A DNA stretch of 64,000 nucleotides from Spirochaeta africana DSM 8902. Its GTDB lineage: Bacteria; Spirochaetota; Spirochaetia; DSM-27196; DSM-8902. Positions 52,115-60,382 of this stretch are shown here, in pieces. The notes beneath the pieces were generated by a model. The model ran no database searches. It was not told the origin of the DNA and saw nothing but the letters and a program-made list of their open reading frames with translations. The DNA lies in the NCBI RefSeq assembly GCF_000242595.2, contig NC_017098.1:2871501-2935500 (forward strand), given 5' to 3'. The position numbers and the translations under genes are program-made. How positions within the stretch are numbered: the first letter of the stretch is position 1; every line of letters begins with the position of its first letter.

Positions 52115-53097
52115 TCAATAATCTCCTTGGGAAGAACACGTCCGAATCGTATCAATCCCAGCAACATGCACCCCATAACCAGCGAAAACAGCCAGCCGGC
52201 CATTGCCGATCTGGCATACTGCCCCGACCGCAGAGCAAGCTCCAGAATCACCACCGATATCAGTTCATTCCCTTGCGCGGCCATCAGATACGGCAGGTCA
52301 AAAGTACTGAACAGCCCCAGAAGGCTGAACAGCACCGGCGGCCACAGAACCGGCGAAATTATCGGCAGGGTAATGGATCGCAAACGGCGGAATGGCCCGG
52401 CGCCATCCAGCTCAGCGGCCTCCAGATAGGATGGCTGCATCCCGCGCAGCGCGCCTTCGATCACCAGGGTATAGTACGGGATGGCAAGATACAGACCAAC
52501 CATATGCATGGAGATCAGATTCCAGAACCGGTCCTGATTCCAGCGAATACGGATTCCCATCAGATTGTTCAACAGGTTGTTAACAAACCCGAACTCGTAA
52601 TGAAACTCGGTTCCCAGGCTGAGAATCAGTATGATTCCCGGCATTGCCCACGGCAGAAGCAGAAGGAACTTGAACAGCGCGCGCAGCCGCAGCGGCTGGA
52701 CCAGCGCCAGGGCGAGCAGCAAACCTGTGCCAAACCCCAGGCCAAGCTGGAACAAGGCCCAGACAGCCGTCCTTGCCATGGCTGCCGGAAACCCCTGCGC
52801 TGCCCTGGCCTCAAACATTAACCAGCGAAAGTTCTCCACATAATGCGCCAGCGAAAAGCTGTGATCCAGAACACGGCGCATCGACAGATTCGTCCCGGCA
52901 AGATAGATCGAGAACAGCAACGGAAAACCAACCAGCACTGCAGTGCCGATTATCCCCGGCGCCAGGAAAACCGCTGCCTGCCGCCACCGGCGAACCCTTC
53001 CCCAGGAAAAAGCGATGTAGGCAACCGCCAGCATTACCAGAATAAAGATGCCCAGCCCGATAAATGCTGCCGCAGCCTGAAGAATTCGCGTACCCAT
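52111..53097 (-). CDS. Sugar ABC transporter permease, MalF type
   Basis: A 328-aa permease with about eight hydrophobic segments, starting with a long N-terminal helix (MGTRILQAAAAFIGLGIF). The EAA loop is seen as YLEAAELDGAGPFRRLRSIT. Together with the MalG type partner it forms the channel. It follows the sugar-binding-protein gene by 192 bp, a gap containing a large stem-loop that may reduce permease expression relative to the binding protein. No strong SD precedes the start. Confidence 0.9.
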   Translation of the reverse strand: MGTRILQAAAAFIGLGIFILVMLAVAYIAFSWGRVRRWRQAAVFLAPGIIGTAVLVGFPLLFSIYLAGTNLSMRRVLDHSFSLAHYVENFRWLMFEARAAQGFPAAMARTAVWALFQLGLGFGTGLLLALALVQPLRLRALFKFLLLLPWAMPGIILILSLGTEFHYEFGFVNNLLNNLMGIRIRWNQDRFWNLISMHMVGLYLAIPYYTLVIEGALRGMQPSYLEAAELDGAGPFRRLRSITLPIISPVLWPPVLFSLLGLFSTFDLPYLMAAQGNELISVVILELALRSGQYARSAMAGWLFSLVMGCMLLGLIRFGRVLPKEIIE

Positions 53098-53165
53098 ACC
53101 CGGGAGTGTAGCGCCGCTCCATCACCACGGCAAGAGCTATTTGAGATAGTTAATTGTTTAACCTT

Positions 53166-53255
53166 TAAAGAAAAGCACCGGCAGTGCCACATGTGCAAAC
53201 GAACTCCGTTATGCGGCTCATTTCTGCAGGATGGTATCCGCAGCACTACCGGTGC
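53166..53255 (-). terminator. Intercistronic stem-loop between binding-protein and permease genes
   Basis: Arms 53175-53187 and 53243-53255 (gcaccggcagtgc/gcactaccggtgc) form a 13-bp stem with one G-U pair and a 55-nt loop, followed on the minus strand by CTTTTCTTT. It is probably a partial terminator or mRNA-stabilising element. Confidence 0.55.
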
Positions 53256-53289
53256 GCACATTCAGTGCGGCAGGTTTTTTCCCAGCAGC

Positions 53290-54612
53290 TTATGGCCAGC
53301 TGGCATCGATGTCACGCAGAACAGCATTCAGATCCTTGCCGTTCACGTAGTTCACCATCTCGGTCCAGAACGATCCGGCACCAACCGGCCCCGGCATAAG
53401 GTCAGACCCGTCGAAGCGGAAGGTATCCGCATCGCGAATGATCTCGGCGTAGCGGCGATCAGCCTCGGTGGTATACCAGTCCAGCGGGGTGTCGGCATGC
53501 GGGGATACGAATCCGCCGGCCTCTACCCATGCCTTGGTCGAGATACCCTGGGTCATAAAGCGAGCCAGTGCGCGTACCTCGGGGCGATCGTTGAACACAC
53601 CATAGATATCGCCGGCACCCAGTACCGGGCTGCCGAATTCCTCGTCGATCGGCGGCAGGTAAAAGAAATCCACATCCTCGCCGACAACTGCACCCTCGGG
53701 AAAGAATGCCGGAATAAAGCTGGCCTGGCGGTGCAGCCATGCTGCCGGAGGATCTTCGAACAGGGCATTCGGGGCATCACCAAACGGTACCAGCAGGATT
53801 GCGTCGGTGCCGCCCAGTACATAGTCCTCGTTGAACCAGATATCGCTCATGATCTCGAAGGCACGGCGCACTTCCGGGCTGTCGAAGGGATGCTCGCCCA
53901 CAGTCCAGGCATCATACACCTCTACCGGCGCGGTGCGCAGCAGGATGTCCTCGATCCAGTCGGTACCAACCCAGCCGGTAGCACCGGCACTCTCGATCCC
54001 GATGCTCCAGGGAACATCACCGTCGGCAACAATCTGGTCACTCAGGGCAATCAGCTCGTCCCAGGTTTCGGGGATCTGGTAGCCGCGCTCCTCGAACGGT
54101 CCCTTGGGGTACCATACCAGCGACTTTACGTTGGCCCGGTGCCAGAAACCCGACATGATCCCGTCCATGGTAGCCATGTCCAGCCAGCTCTGATCGTACT
54201 GCTGCTGCAGATAGTCCATGCTGAACCAGTCGTTCAGGTCGATTACCTCGCCGCCAGCCACAAAGTCGCCCAGCAGGCCCGGCTGCGGGAACGCACCCAT
54301 ATCTGGCGGGCTGCCGCCCTCTACACGTACGGTAATCAGCGACTCGAAGTCACCAGAACCCTCGTACACTACGCGAATACCGGTCTGTTCCTCGAAGATC
54401 CGCATGCTTTCGCGGAAGCGGCGTGCGTCTTCATCTACAAACGCACCGAATACATCGACACGTCGTCCCGACAGATCCTGTCCGTCAGTCCATGGATTGT
54501 CGGTAAAGTCCCGATCGGCTACCGCCGCATCCTGCTGGCCTGCAGCAAACAGCCCGACCGGCATGGCAAGCAGGACTGCCGTCAGCACAAGTAAACACTT
54601 GCTTCGATTCAT
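53290..54612 (-). CDS. Sugar ABC transporter substrate-binding protein
   Basis: A 440-aa MalE-type periplasmic binding protein, with signal peptide (about 1-24, GLFAAGQQ). Residues such as FEEQTGIRVVYEGSGDFES and LITVRVEGGSPPDMGAFPQP follow the family 1 pattern, and the rest forms two lobes. It should bind an oligosaccharide, perhaps a maltodextrin from the amylases, but the specificity cannot be read. GAGGAGGAAA upstream of the ATG is a strong SD. The promoter is at 54666-54694 with a candidate operator at its start site. Confidence 0.92.
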   Translation of the reverse strand: MNRSKCLLVLTAVLLAMPVGLFAAGQQDAAVADRDFTDNPWTDGQDLSGRRVDVFGAFVDEDARRFRESMRIFEEQTGIRVVYEGSGDFESLITVRVEGGSPPDMGAFPQPGLLGDFVAGGEVIDLNDWFSMDYLQQQYDQSWLDMATMDGIMSGFWHRANVKSLVWYPKGPFEERGYQIPETWDELIALSDQIVADGDVPWSIGIESAGATGWVGTDWIEDILLRTAPVEVYDAWTVGEHPFDSPEVRRAFEIMSDIWFNEDYVLGGTDAILLVPFGDAPNALFEDPPAAWLHRQASFIPAFFPEGAVVGEDVDFFYLPPIDEEFGSPVLGAGDIYGVFNDRPEVRALARFMTQGISTKAWVEAGGFVSPHADTPLDWYTTEADRRYAEIIRDADTFRFDGSDLMPGPVGAGSFWTEMVNYVNGKDLNAVLRDIDASWP

Positions 54613-54650
54613 AGTTTCCTCCTCGTATTTCAGCCACTGCGTGACTGATT

Positions 54651-54665
54651 CGTGTTACTAACGCG
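54651..54665. promoter_or_regulatory. Candidate operator of the sugar transporter
   Basis: cgtgttactaacgcg is a 15-bp near-palindrome (12 of 14 positions symmetric) exactly at the expected transcription start of the binding-protein gene, a typical repressor position. Confidence 0.4.
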
Positions 54666-54694
54666 ATTCTACGACGAGTTCTGAGGGAGCGCAA
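54666..54694 (-). promoter_or_regulatory. Promoter of the sugar transporter operon
   Basis: Minus-strand TTGCGC (54689-54694), 17-nt spacer, TAGAAT (54666-54671), about 50 nt before the SD of the binding-protein gene. Confidence 0.6.
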
Positions 54695-54809
54695 CAATTT
54701 TTCTTTAGACCACGAAATAAAAACGGTTTACCGGGACCCATGACGATCCCAGTCACGACTGCAGAACCAAATACTGGCAATCCTGCAGCGGTCACAGTAT
54801 AGTGAAGGT

Positions 54810-55223
54810 ATGAAAACACGCTGTGCTATAGCAATTATTGTATTGGCCGTTGCGGCAGCTCTGCCGGCAACAGCCCAGGAGTTTGATGTCCAGGGAGACT
54901 GGACAGCCTATGCGCCAACCCAGCTTCCCAACTACAGCCTGCGAGAGCATCAGAACCCGGGCAGCGGCGGCGACATGGCGCTGGGCGAGATCTCTTTTGC
55001 CGGAGATGGCGCCTTGCAGACCGACTTTCTGCCCTATACCGAGTGGCAGGAAAGCACCGGATTTCTGGTGTTACAGGACGGGGATCGCCAGAGCTTTTTT
55101 GCGGTTCGCGAACTCACCCCGGAAGTACTGGTGCTGGTAAACCTGACCGTAACCGAACAAAACCGGCGTATCATCAACATCCGGGTGCATCGCCCCGAAA
55201 GCCTGCTGCTGATACGCCAGTAG
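54810..55223 (+). CDS. Small secreted hypothetical protein
   Basis: A 137-aa protein with a clear signal peptide (MKTRCAIAIIVLAVAAALPATAQ). The mature part is a beta-rich domain beginning EFDVQGDWTAYAPTQ and ending in RVHRPESLLLIRQ; it resembles small lipocalin-like or beta-sandwich exported proteins, but no family is recognised. TATAGT ends six bases before the ATG (GAAGGT between is a weak SD). It converges with ftsH, 30 bp apart. Confidence 0.72.
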   Translation: MKTRCAIAIIVLAVAAALPATAQEFDVQGDWTAYAPTQLPNYSLREHQNPGSGGDMALGEISFAGDGALQTDFLPYTEWQESTGFLVLQDGDRQSFFAVRELTPEVLVLVNLTVTEQNRRIINIRVHRPESLLLIRQ

Positions 55224-55253
55224 TGCTGTCGAAGCAGCTGTCGCGACAGCTGC

Positions 55254-57392
55254 TTACTCGCGATCGGTATCCGGCGGTGTATCTACGGTGTCTCCGGCAG
55301 ATGCCGGATCGGCACCTGGATCGGCGGCGCCCGGATCAGTAGCTGGATCGGCGGCACCTGACTCAGTACCCGGATCGGCCGAAACGGGCTTGTCCAGCGG
55401 ATGCCGCTCCTCAGGCTCCTCACCCAAGAGCTCGATAAACTGGTCACGGCTCAGCACTTCGTGCTCGAGCAGGTGATCGGTTATCGAGTCGAGCAACTCG
55501 CGGTGCTTCTGCAGAAACTCGATGACCTTCTCGTACCGCTCTCCCACCAGACGGGCAATCTCTTCATCAATATACTGCTGGGTACTCTCCGAGTACTCCC
55601 TGCTTGACAGCGAGACCTCATTGTCAAGATAGGTGCCACCGCCGCCTTTTGGCAGGTACACATTATGAAACTTCTCGCTCATCCCGAATTCGGTAATCAT
55701 ACGGCGCACGATGTCGCCGGCCTTGCTCAGGTCATTGCTGGCTCCGGTGGAGATATCCCCGTACACCACCTTCTCGGCTGCCCGGCCACCCAACAGGACA
55801 TCCACCTTGCCGATGAGCTCGTCCTGTGTCATCAGAAAACGATCCTCGATCGGGACCTGCAGGGTATATCCCAGCGCACCATAGCCACGCGGCACGATCG
55901 AGATCTTTTCCACCGGATCTGCACCGGTAGTATAGTGGGCAACCATGGCGTGCCCTACCTCGTGGTATGCAATACGCCGCCGCAGCTCCGGATTGATCGC
56001 CCGGTTTTTCTTCTGCAGCCCGGCCATAACCTTCTCGATGGCCTCTTCCAGGTCTTCCTGGATGACCACATCGCGATCCGCCCGAACAGCCAGCAGGGCT
56101 GACTCATTGATGATGTTGGCAAGATCCGCCCCGGCCAGTCCGGCGGTTGCGCGGGCAATCCGCGCCATATCTACCTGCGTTGAAAGCTTGACGCCCTTGG
56201 CATGAATCTCCAGAATCGCCTGCCGCCCGTCAAGATCGGGTTTATCGACCAGGACCTGACGATCAAAACGGCCCGGCCTCATCAGGGCTGGATCCAGGGT
56301 CTCCGGACGGTTGGATGCGGCCAGCACGATTACCCCGCTGCGCGCATCAAACCCGTCCATCTCTACCAGCAGCTGGTTCAGGGTCTGTTCACGTTCATCA
56401 TTGGTCGACATCCGCGACCGGCTTTTCCCGATAGCATCAAGCTCATCGATAAAAATGATGGAGGGCGCCTTTTCCCGGGCCTGCTTGAACAGGTCGCGTA
56501 CCCGGCTGGCTCCTACCCCGACAAACATCTCTACAAAGTCTGAGCCGCTCATACGAAAGAACGGCACCCCTGCCTCGCCGGCTACCGCCCGAGCCAGCAG
56601 GGTTTTACCGGTACCCGGAGGCCCGATCAGCATGACCCCCTTGGGAATCTTGCCCCCGATAGCCAGATAGCGCTCCGGCTTCTGTAAAAAATCCACAACC
56701 TCTTCCAGCTCGGCTTTGGACTCATCCGCGCCGGCTACATCGGTAAACTTGACCCCGGTGTCACCCTCTACCGCTACCTTGGCATTGTTCTTGCCAAAGT
56801 TCATAAGCCCGCCAGCCCCGCCCATGTTCCCGAGCCGACTGAACATGATTCGCCAGAAGATCAACAGGATAGCAATCGGAATGATCCAGCTCAGCAGCAG
56901 GCTCAACAGGGGCCGTTCCTCGGGAAACACCCCGGAGAACTCCACCCCCTGCGCCATCATCAGATCGATCAACTCGGCGTCGCTGTGCGAAGGTATACGG
57001 CTGGCGATGTAGGTCCAGGGACTGGTCTGCTGCAGAAGTCCCTCGGCAGCCGGTGCTTGCCGGGAGGTACTGCGGCCGCGCAGGGCCTGCTGCGATATCT
57101 GGACCTGCTGAATCTCACCGGACTCAATCTTCTGTACGAATTCGCGATATGATATCTCGTTCTCTGAGGGCTGAGCCTGAAACAGATTCATAACCAGCAT
57201 CAGCACGATGGCGATGATCAGGAAGAGAAAAGGAAAATTCATTCCACCCTTAAAGAAATTGCCGAAACCGGGGAACTGACGGTTCTGATCATCATCACCG
57301 GAGTCAGAATCCTTTTTGCCACCCCACGGGTTGGATGGATCGGGTTTGGAATCAGGGTTGTCGGATCCCGACATATACACCCATCTAAGCAT
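55254..57392 (-). CDS. ftsH: ATP-dependent zinc metalloprotease FtsH
   Basis: Membrane AAA+ protease of 712 aa that degrades membrane and regulatory proteins. Two membrane segments (about 56-75 and 157-177) flank a periplasmic domain. Walker A is GPPGTGKT, Walker [10 protein letters not shown], the SRH is [17 protein letters not shown], and the zinc site is HEVGH at 477-481. The start at 57392 has GGAGG nine bases upstream; MSGSDN at 57374 is an alternative. A Pro/Asp/Ala-rich tail of about 40 residues with repeated GAADP-like units is unusual and absent from E. coli FtsH. Confidence 0.97.
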   Translation of the reverse strand: MLRWVYMSGSDNPDSKPDPSNPWGGKKDSDSGDDDQNRQFPGFGNFFKGGMNFPFLFLIIAIVLMLVMNLFQAQPSENEISYREFVQKIESGEIQQVQISQQALRGRSTSRQAPAAEGLLQQTSPWTYIASRIPSHSDAELIDLMMAQGVEFSGVFPEERPLLSLLLSWIIPIAILLIFWRIMFSRLGNMGGAGGLMNFGKNNAKVAVEGDTGVKFTDVAGADESKAELEEVVDFLQKPERYLAIGGKIPKGVMLIGPPGTGKTLLARAVAGEAGVPFFRMSGSDFVEMFVGVGASRVRDLFKQAREKAPSIIFIDELDAIGKSRSRMSTNDEREQTLNQLLVEMDGFDARSGVIVLAASNRPETLDPALMRPGRFDRQVLVDKPDLDGRQAILEIHAKGVKLSTQVDMARIARATAGLAGADLANIINESALLAVRADRDVVIQEDLEEAIEKVMAGLQKKNRAINPELRRRIAYHEVGHAMVAHYTTGADPVEKISIVPRGYGALGYTLQVPIEDRFLMTQDELIGKVDVLLGGRAAEKVVYGDISTGASNDLSKAGDIVRRMITEFGMSEKFHNVYLPKGGGGTYLDNEVSLSSREYSESTQQYIDEEIARLVGERYEKVIEFLQKHRELLDSITDHLLEHEVLSRDQFIELLGEEPEERHPLDKPVSADPGTESGAADPATDPGAADPGADPASAGDTVDTPPDTDRE
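55290..55390. repeat. Short imperfect repeats encoding the FtsH C-terminal tail
   Basis: A ggatcggcggcacc-like unit recurs several times in 55310-55385, giving a Pro/Asp/Ala-rich, low-complexity tail. Confidence 0.6.
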
Positions 57393-57446
57393 AAACTACA
57401 GCCTCCGTCCCTGAATATACCAAGGATTCGTGTTCCGGGAAACCAG

Positions 57447-58964
57447 CTAAAACAGATACTCCAGTGCAAACCGCCAGGAGGCATCATATCCCAGGGGATC
57501 GCCCTGCAGCGGTTTCACCCAACGTCCGTGGTGTAGCAGGTGCCAGCGAAACGGCCCCGGAATTCGGGCTCCTATGCCGGCTTGCCAGGACAACACATGA
57601 TCAAGCCCGGTATCAAGCTGATCGGTACTGGTGAAGGGACGATTCTGCTCAGTGCTGCTGCCGGCAGCCGCCTGCAGCAGTATTCTGTCGGTTACATGCA
57701 GGCGGTAACGCAGCTCGGCGTTGAATACATGCTGAGGAATAAACGGACGCAGTGTACGAGGCACACTGTAGCGCAGCTCCAGTACCGACGACGGGATATC
57801 GCGCATCCGCCGCGGATGTATCCAGAATCCGGAGATGGCGAATTCCCGCAGTGCATCACTGCCCAGCTCCTCCAGGTCTTCGTTGCTGGTGCTCATCCAC
57901 CGGTTCCAGTCCCAGGTGATGCCGGCTCCCCACAGTGCCCCGCGCCCGTATGCCAGTGCAGCCTCCTGACGAATCGCAGTCTGCCGAAACTGGCCTGAGG
58001 TCCGACGGGACTCCACACTAGTTACCCCACGCAGGTAGATATCATCGAACAGCCCCTCGGCCCGCAGACTCCCGGCATGCCAGGGACTGCGCTGAAAACC
58101 GGCGGCCCCGATCTCAAAGCCTGGTTCCCACCGCAGGCCGAAATGCTGTGTAGGGGTACGCAAGGCAACTATATCCAGCGCCCGCTCCCAGTTCACCCCG
58201 CTGCCGGCTGCCGGTGCAGAGCTGCGGCGGGTGTCGCCGGGGCCACCTGTCCAGTCGGCCGCAACCGATGCGGTGGTTACAAACGCCACCGATTCCTGCA
58301 GCAGCTCGCGAGGCGGGATCTGATGACCGCCGCGATAGGTGCGAAACATGGTCTCGATCCCTTCATCATCCAGCAGGGCATGGGCGCGTTCAATACCCAA
58401 TGAGCGATTGGTATCCTCCCGATCACCGATCAAAAAGGCACCGCGATAGCCATTAGCACTGAGGTTGCGTCGAGACCCCTCGGTCATAGGATAGCTCGCC
58501 CGCGTGCCGGCCATGACCGCACCGGCAAAGCGCTGCGGGTTCCGTGCCGTCAGGGCCCAGCCAAGATCCCCTCCCAGAGAATAGCCGGCCAGATAGACAC
58601 GATCGGGATCTATAGAGATGTTCTGCTTGGCGGTATCAAGATCCTGCAGCAAGCGCTCCTCGAACCACTCGACAAACTGGATAAAGTTTGGCAGATAGTC
58701 ATCCCGGGTAAACCGCCCTGCTGGCAGGATAACCACAAACTGATCCTGCTCACCCGGCGGAATACCAAAAGAGCGTGCCTGGGCAGCCGCGGTACCGGTG
58801 GTGTACGGCAGGAACACAATTGCCGGATAGCGGCGACTGGAATCGTAATCGCGCGGCGGAACGATCTGTGCCGGCTGATCGAAATAACGGGAGCGCGCCT
58901 GACCAAAAACCGGCAGAACTGCACATATCATCAGAACAGCCGCCGCTGCTCGCATTGTCCTCAT
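57447..58964 (-). CDS. Secreted alpha/beta-hydrolase (esterase) fused to outer-membrane beta-barrel domain
   Basis: A 505-aa exported protein. After a signal peptide (about 1-22) residues 25-235 form an alpha/beta-hydrolase of the esterase/depolymerase kind: nucleophile Ser129 in LAGYSLGG, acid among Asp181-Asp184 (IGDRED) and His214 in RGGHQIP. From about 260 the sequence changes to alternating aromatic/polar strands (WEPGFEIGAAGF, AGITWDWNRWM, SWRFALEYLF) and ends with Phe, the signature of outer-membrane barrels recognised by BamA. This suggests a surface-anchored esterase, though the barrel order (enzyme first) resembles but is not the classic autotransporter. AGGAGG gives a strong start. 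The fusion is unusual; function is inferred. Confidence 0.75.
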   Translation of the reverse strand: MRTMRAAAAVLMICAVLPVFGQARSRYFDQPAQIVPPRDYDSSRRYPAIVFLPYTTGTAAAQARSFGIPPGEQDQFVVILPAGRFTRDDYLPNFIQFVEWFEERLLQDLDTAKQNISIDPDRVYLAGYSLGGDLGWALTARNPQRFAGAVMAGTRASYPMTEGSRRNLSANGYRGAFLIGDREDTNRSLGIERAHALLDDEGIETMFRTYRGGHQIPPRELLQESVAFVTTASVAADWTGGPGDTRRSSAPAAGSGVNWERALDIVALRTPTQHFGLRWEPGFEIGAAGFQRSPWHAGSLRAEGLFDDIYLRGVTSVESRRTSGQFRQTAIRQEAALAYGRGALWGAGITWDWNRWMSTSNEDLEELGSDALREFAISGFWIHPRRMRDIPSSVLELRYSVPRTLRPFIPQHVFNAELRYRLHVTDRILLQAAAGSSTEQNRPFTSTDQLDTGLDHVLSWQAGIGARIPGPFRWHLLHHGRWVKPLQGDPLGYDASWRFALEYLF

Positions 58965-58986
58965 ACAGACCTCCTACGCAAACCAT

Positions 58987-59523
58987 CTACAGAAGGATTA
59001 CCCCGGCCAACCCGGCAGCCAGTACCACCAGCACTGGATGAAGTCGCCTGAAGGATATCAGCAGCGCAAAACCTGCCAGGGCGATACCGCCCGTTACAAA
59101 GCCGCTGATGGCACTGCTGCCAATCGACCACACCGCAAACAGAATCATGGCAAATATTCCGGGTTTCAGGCTATGCTTGATGCGATCGCCTACCTGGTCG
59201 TTACCACCATCGGTAAAATGCGCATGCAGCTTTACCAGCAGTACAAAGGCAGTCAGCGCCAGCAGGGGCGGGGTAATAACCCCGAGGGTAGCTGCCGCTG
59301 CCCCCGGCACCCCGGCGACCCGATACCCGACAAAGGTGCCGGAGTTGATGGCGATCGGGCCAGGAGTCATCTGCGAAATGGCGATCACCTCGTTCATTTC
59401 AGCCGGGGTAAGCCAGCCGCGGGCCTGTACCACCTCATGGATAATCAGCGAAACCGCGGCTATCCCGCCGCCGAATGCCCCGGCACCGATCACAAAAAAG
59501 GTTTGAAAGAGTTCAAACAGCAT
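58987..59523 (-). CDS. chrA: Chromate transporter half, second
   Basis: A 178-aa membrane protein of the short CHR family. The N-terminal FFVIGAGAFGGGIAAVSLI motif and MTPGPIAINSGTFVGYRVAGV are diagnostic. It overlaps the other CHR gene by 11 bp, so a two-protein transporter is formed. Chromate or sulfate-like anion export is inferred from family; the substrate here is not proven. Confidence 0.88.
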   Translation of the reverse strand: MLFELFQTFFVIGAGAFGGGIAAVSLIIHEVVQARGWLTPAEMNEVIAISQMTPGPIAINSGTFVGYRVAGVPGAAAATLGVITPPLLALTAFVLLVKLHAHFTDGGNDQVGDRIKHSLKPGIFAMILFAVWSIGSSAISGFVTGGIALAGFALLISFRRLHPVLVVLAAGLAGVILL

Positions 59524-60100
59524 CGGAGCCCCCTGTCACCGGTGGTTTGCGGTGATACGGCAGCAGCATCCGCAGACCGAGCCCCGTCAGCAAGCCAGCC
59601 AGGGGATGCCACCCCAGTCCGAACAACAACCCGCCAGCGGCAGCGGCTGCCAGCAGCGACCAGCGATCATGCATGATCTGGCGCAGGAACAACAACGAAG
59701 AAAACGCCAATTGTGCCGCTACCCCGGCAGCTGCACCGCGCAGAAACCGCGATGCCACCGGATGGGTAATAAAATCACCCGCAAGGGAAACAATCAGCAG
59801 GATGATGCAGAAGGATGGCAGCACAACCCCGAGAACCCCGGCCACCGCACCGGGCAACCCGCACAAACGGCGCCCCTGCATATACGCAACATTTACCGCA
59901 ATCACCCCGGGGAACGAGGTTGCCACCGTCACCTCGTCCCAGAACTCCCGATCGCTCAGCCAGCCGTGTTTTACATGCAGCTCGTACCGGATTACCGACA
60001 GCATTGCAATCCCGCCACCGAAGGTCAGCATGCCGATTCTGAAGAACACCCGGAACAGGAGCCAGGCAGAAACACTGGATTCAGCGGGAGAATCATCCAT
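59513..60100 (-). CDS. chrA: Chromate transporter half, first
   Basis: A 195-aa short CHR-family membrane protein. MLTFGGGIAMLSVIRYEL and TSFPGVIAVNVAYMQGRRLCG are the first-half motifs. The start MDDSPAES (60100) is preceded six bases upstream by TATACT with TTGAGC 17 nt before, so it is likely leaderless; an earlier ATG (60124) lies upstream of that box. With the next gene it makes a heterodimeric anion transporter of the type in many spirochaetes and Bacillus. Confidence 0.88.
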   Translation of the reverse strand: MDDSPAESSVSAWLLFRVFFRIGMLTFGGGIAMLSVIRYELHVKHGWLSDREFWDEVTVATSFPGVIAVNVAYMQGRRLCGLPGAVAGVLGVVLPSFCIILLIVSLAGDFITHPVASRFLRGAAAGVAAQLAFSSLLFLRQIMHDRWSLLAAAAAGGLLFGLGWHPLAGLLTGLGLRMLLPYHRKPPVTGGSDAV

Positions 60101-60106
60101 GCCGGC

Positions 60107-60135
60107 AGTATACTCTGCGGACATGGCCTGCTCAA
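60107..60135 (-). promoter_or_regulatory. Promoter of the chrA pair
   Basis: Minus-strand TTGAGC (60130-60135), 17-nt spacer, TATACT (60107-60112), six bases before ATG at 60100. Confidence 0.6.
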
Positions 60136-60177
60136 GCCGTGACCGGGGGTCTCGAGATTCGATCGTGCAGCTTCAGA

Positions 60178-60206
60178 TTGACGACCGGTTTGTTTTTCCC
60201 TATAGT
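60178..60206 (+). promoter_or_regulatory. Promoter of the mgtE leader and mgtE
   Basis: TTGACG (60178-60183), 17-nt spacer, TATAGT (60201-60206). It gives a leader of about 170 nt before mgtE. Confidence 0.75.
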
Positions 60207-60237
60207 AGAAACAGATTACGCACGAAAGGAGGAAGGT

Positions 60238-60336
60238 ATGATTTTGTCGGTAGTTGACGATCAACCTCCGCAACCTATCAGTACCCTTTCCCGTTTAGTA
60301 GTAAACCGGACGGGCGTAATCGAGCGGTCGGGCTAG
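60238..60336 (+). CDS. Candidate MgtE leader peptide, 32 codons
   Basis: ATG with AAAGGAGG five bases upstream, the best SD in the leader. The peptide begins MILSVVDDQPPQPIST, with Asp7, Asp8, Pro10, Pro11 and Pro13, and ends in a TAG at 60334-60336, eleven bases before the hairpin that hides the mgtE SD. The CCTCC of codons 10-11 complements its own SD and the mgtE SD. Acidic/Pro-rich N-terminal segments in leader peptides such as E. coli MgtL sense Mg2+ by destabilising ribosomes; function here is inferred. Confidence 0.6.
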   Translation: MILSVVDDQPPQPISTLSRLVVNRTGVIERSG

Positions 60337-60346
60337 ATCGCTCCCT

Positions 60347-60379
60347 GCGCCTCCCGGACACCCACAGCACTGGAGGCGC
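60347..60379 (+). promoter_or_regulatory. Hairpin hiding the mgtE ribosome-binding site
   Basis: GCGCCTCC (60347-60354) pairs perfectly with GGAGGCGC (60372-60379), 17-nt loop. The 3' arm contains the GGAGG SD of mgtE, six bases before its ATG. A ribosome ending at 60336 would reach the 5' arm and could open it. Confidence 0.7.
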
Positions 60380-60382
60380 CCT

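Noticed and set aside
52843-54594. Plus-strand ORF of 583 codons
   Set aside because: Antisense to the sugar-binding protein, which has a signal peptide, SD and promoter.
60207-60382. M-box (ykoK) Mg2+ riboswitch before mgtE
   Set aside because: The conserved M-box core was not recognised in this 170-nt leader, which is largely taken up by an ORF with its own SD and a single SD hairpin.
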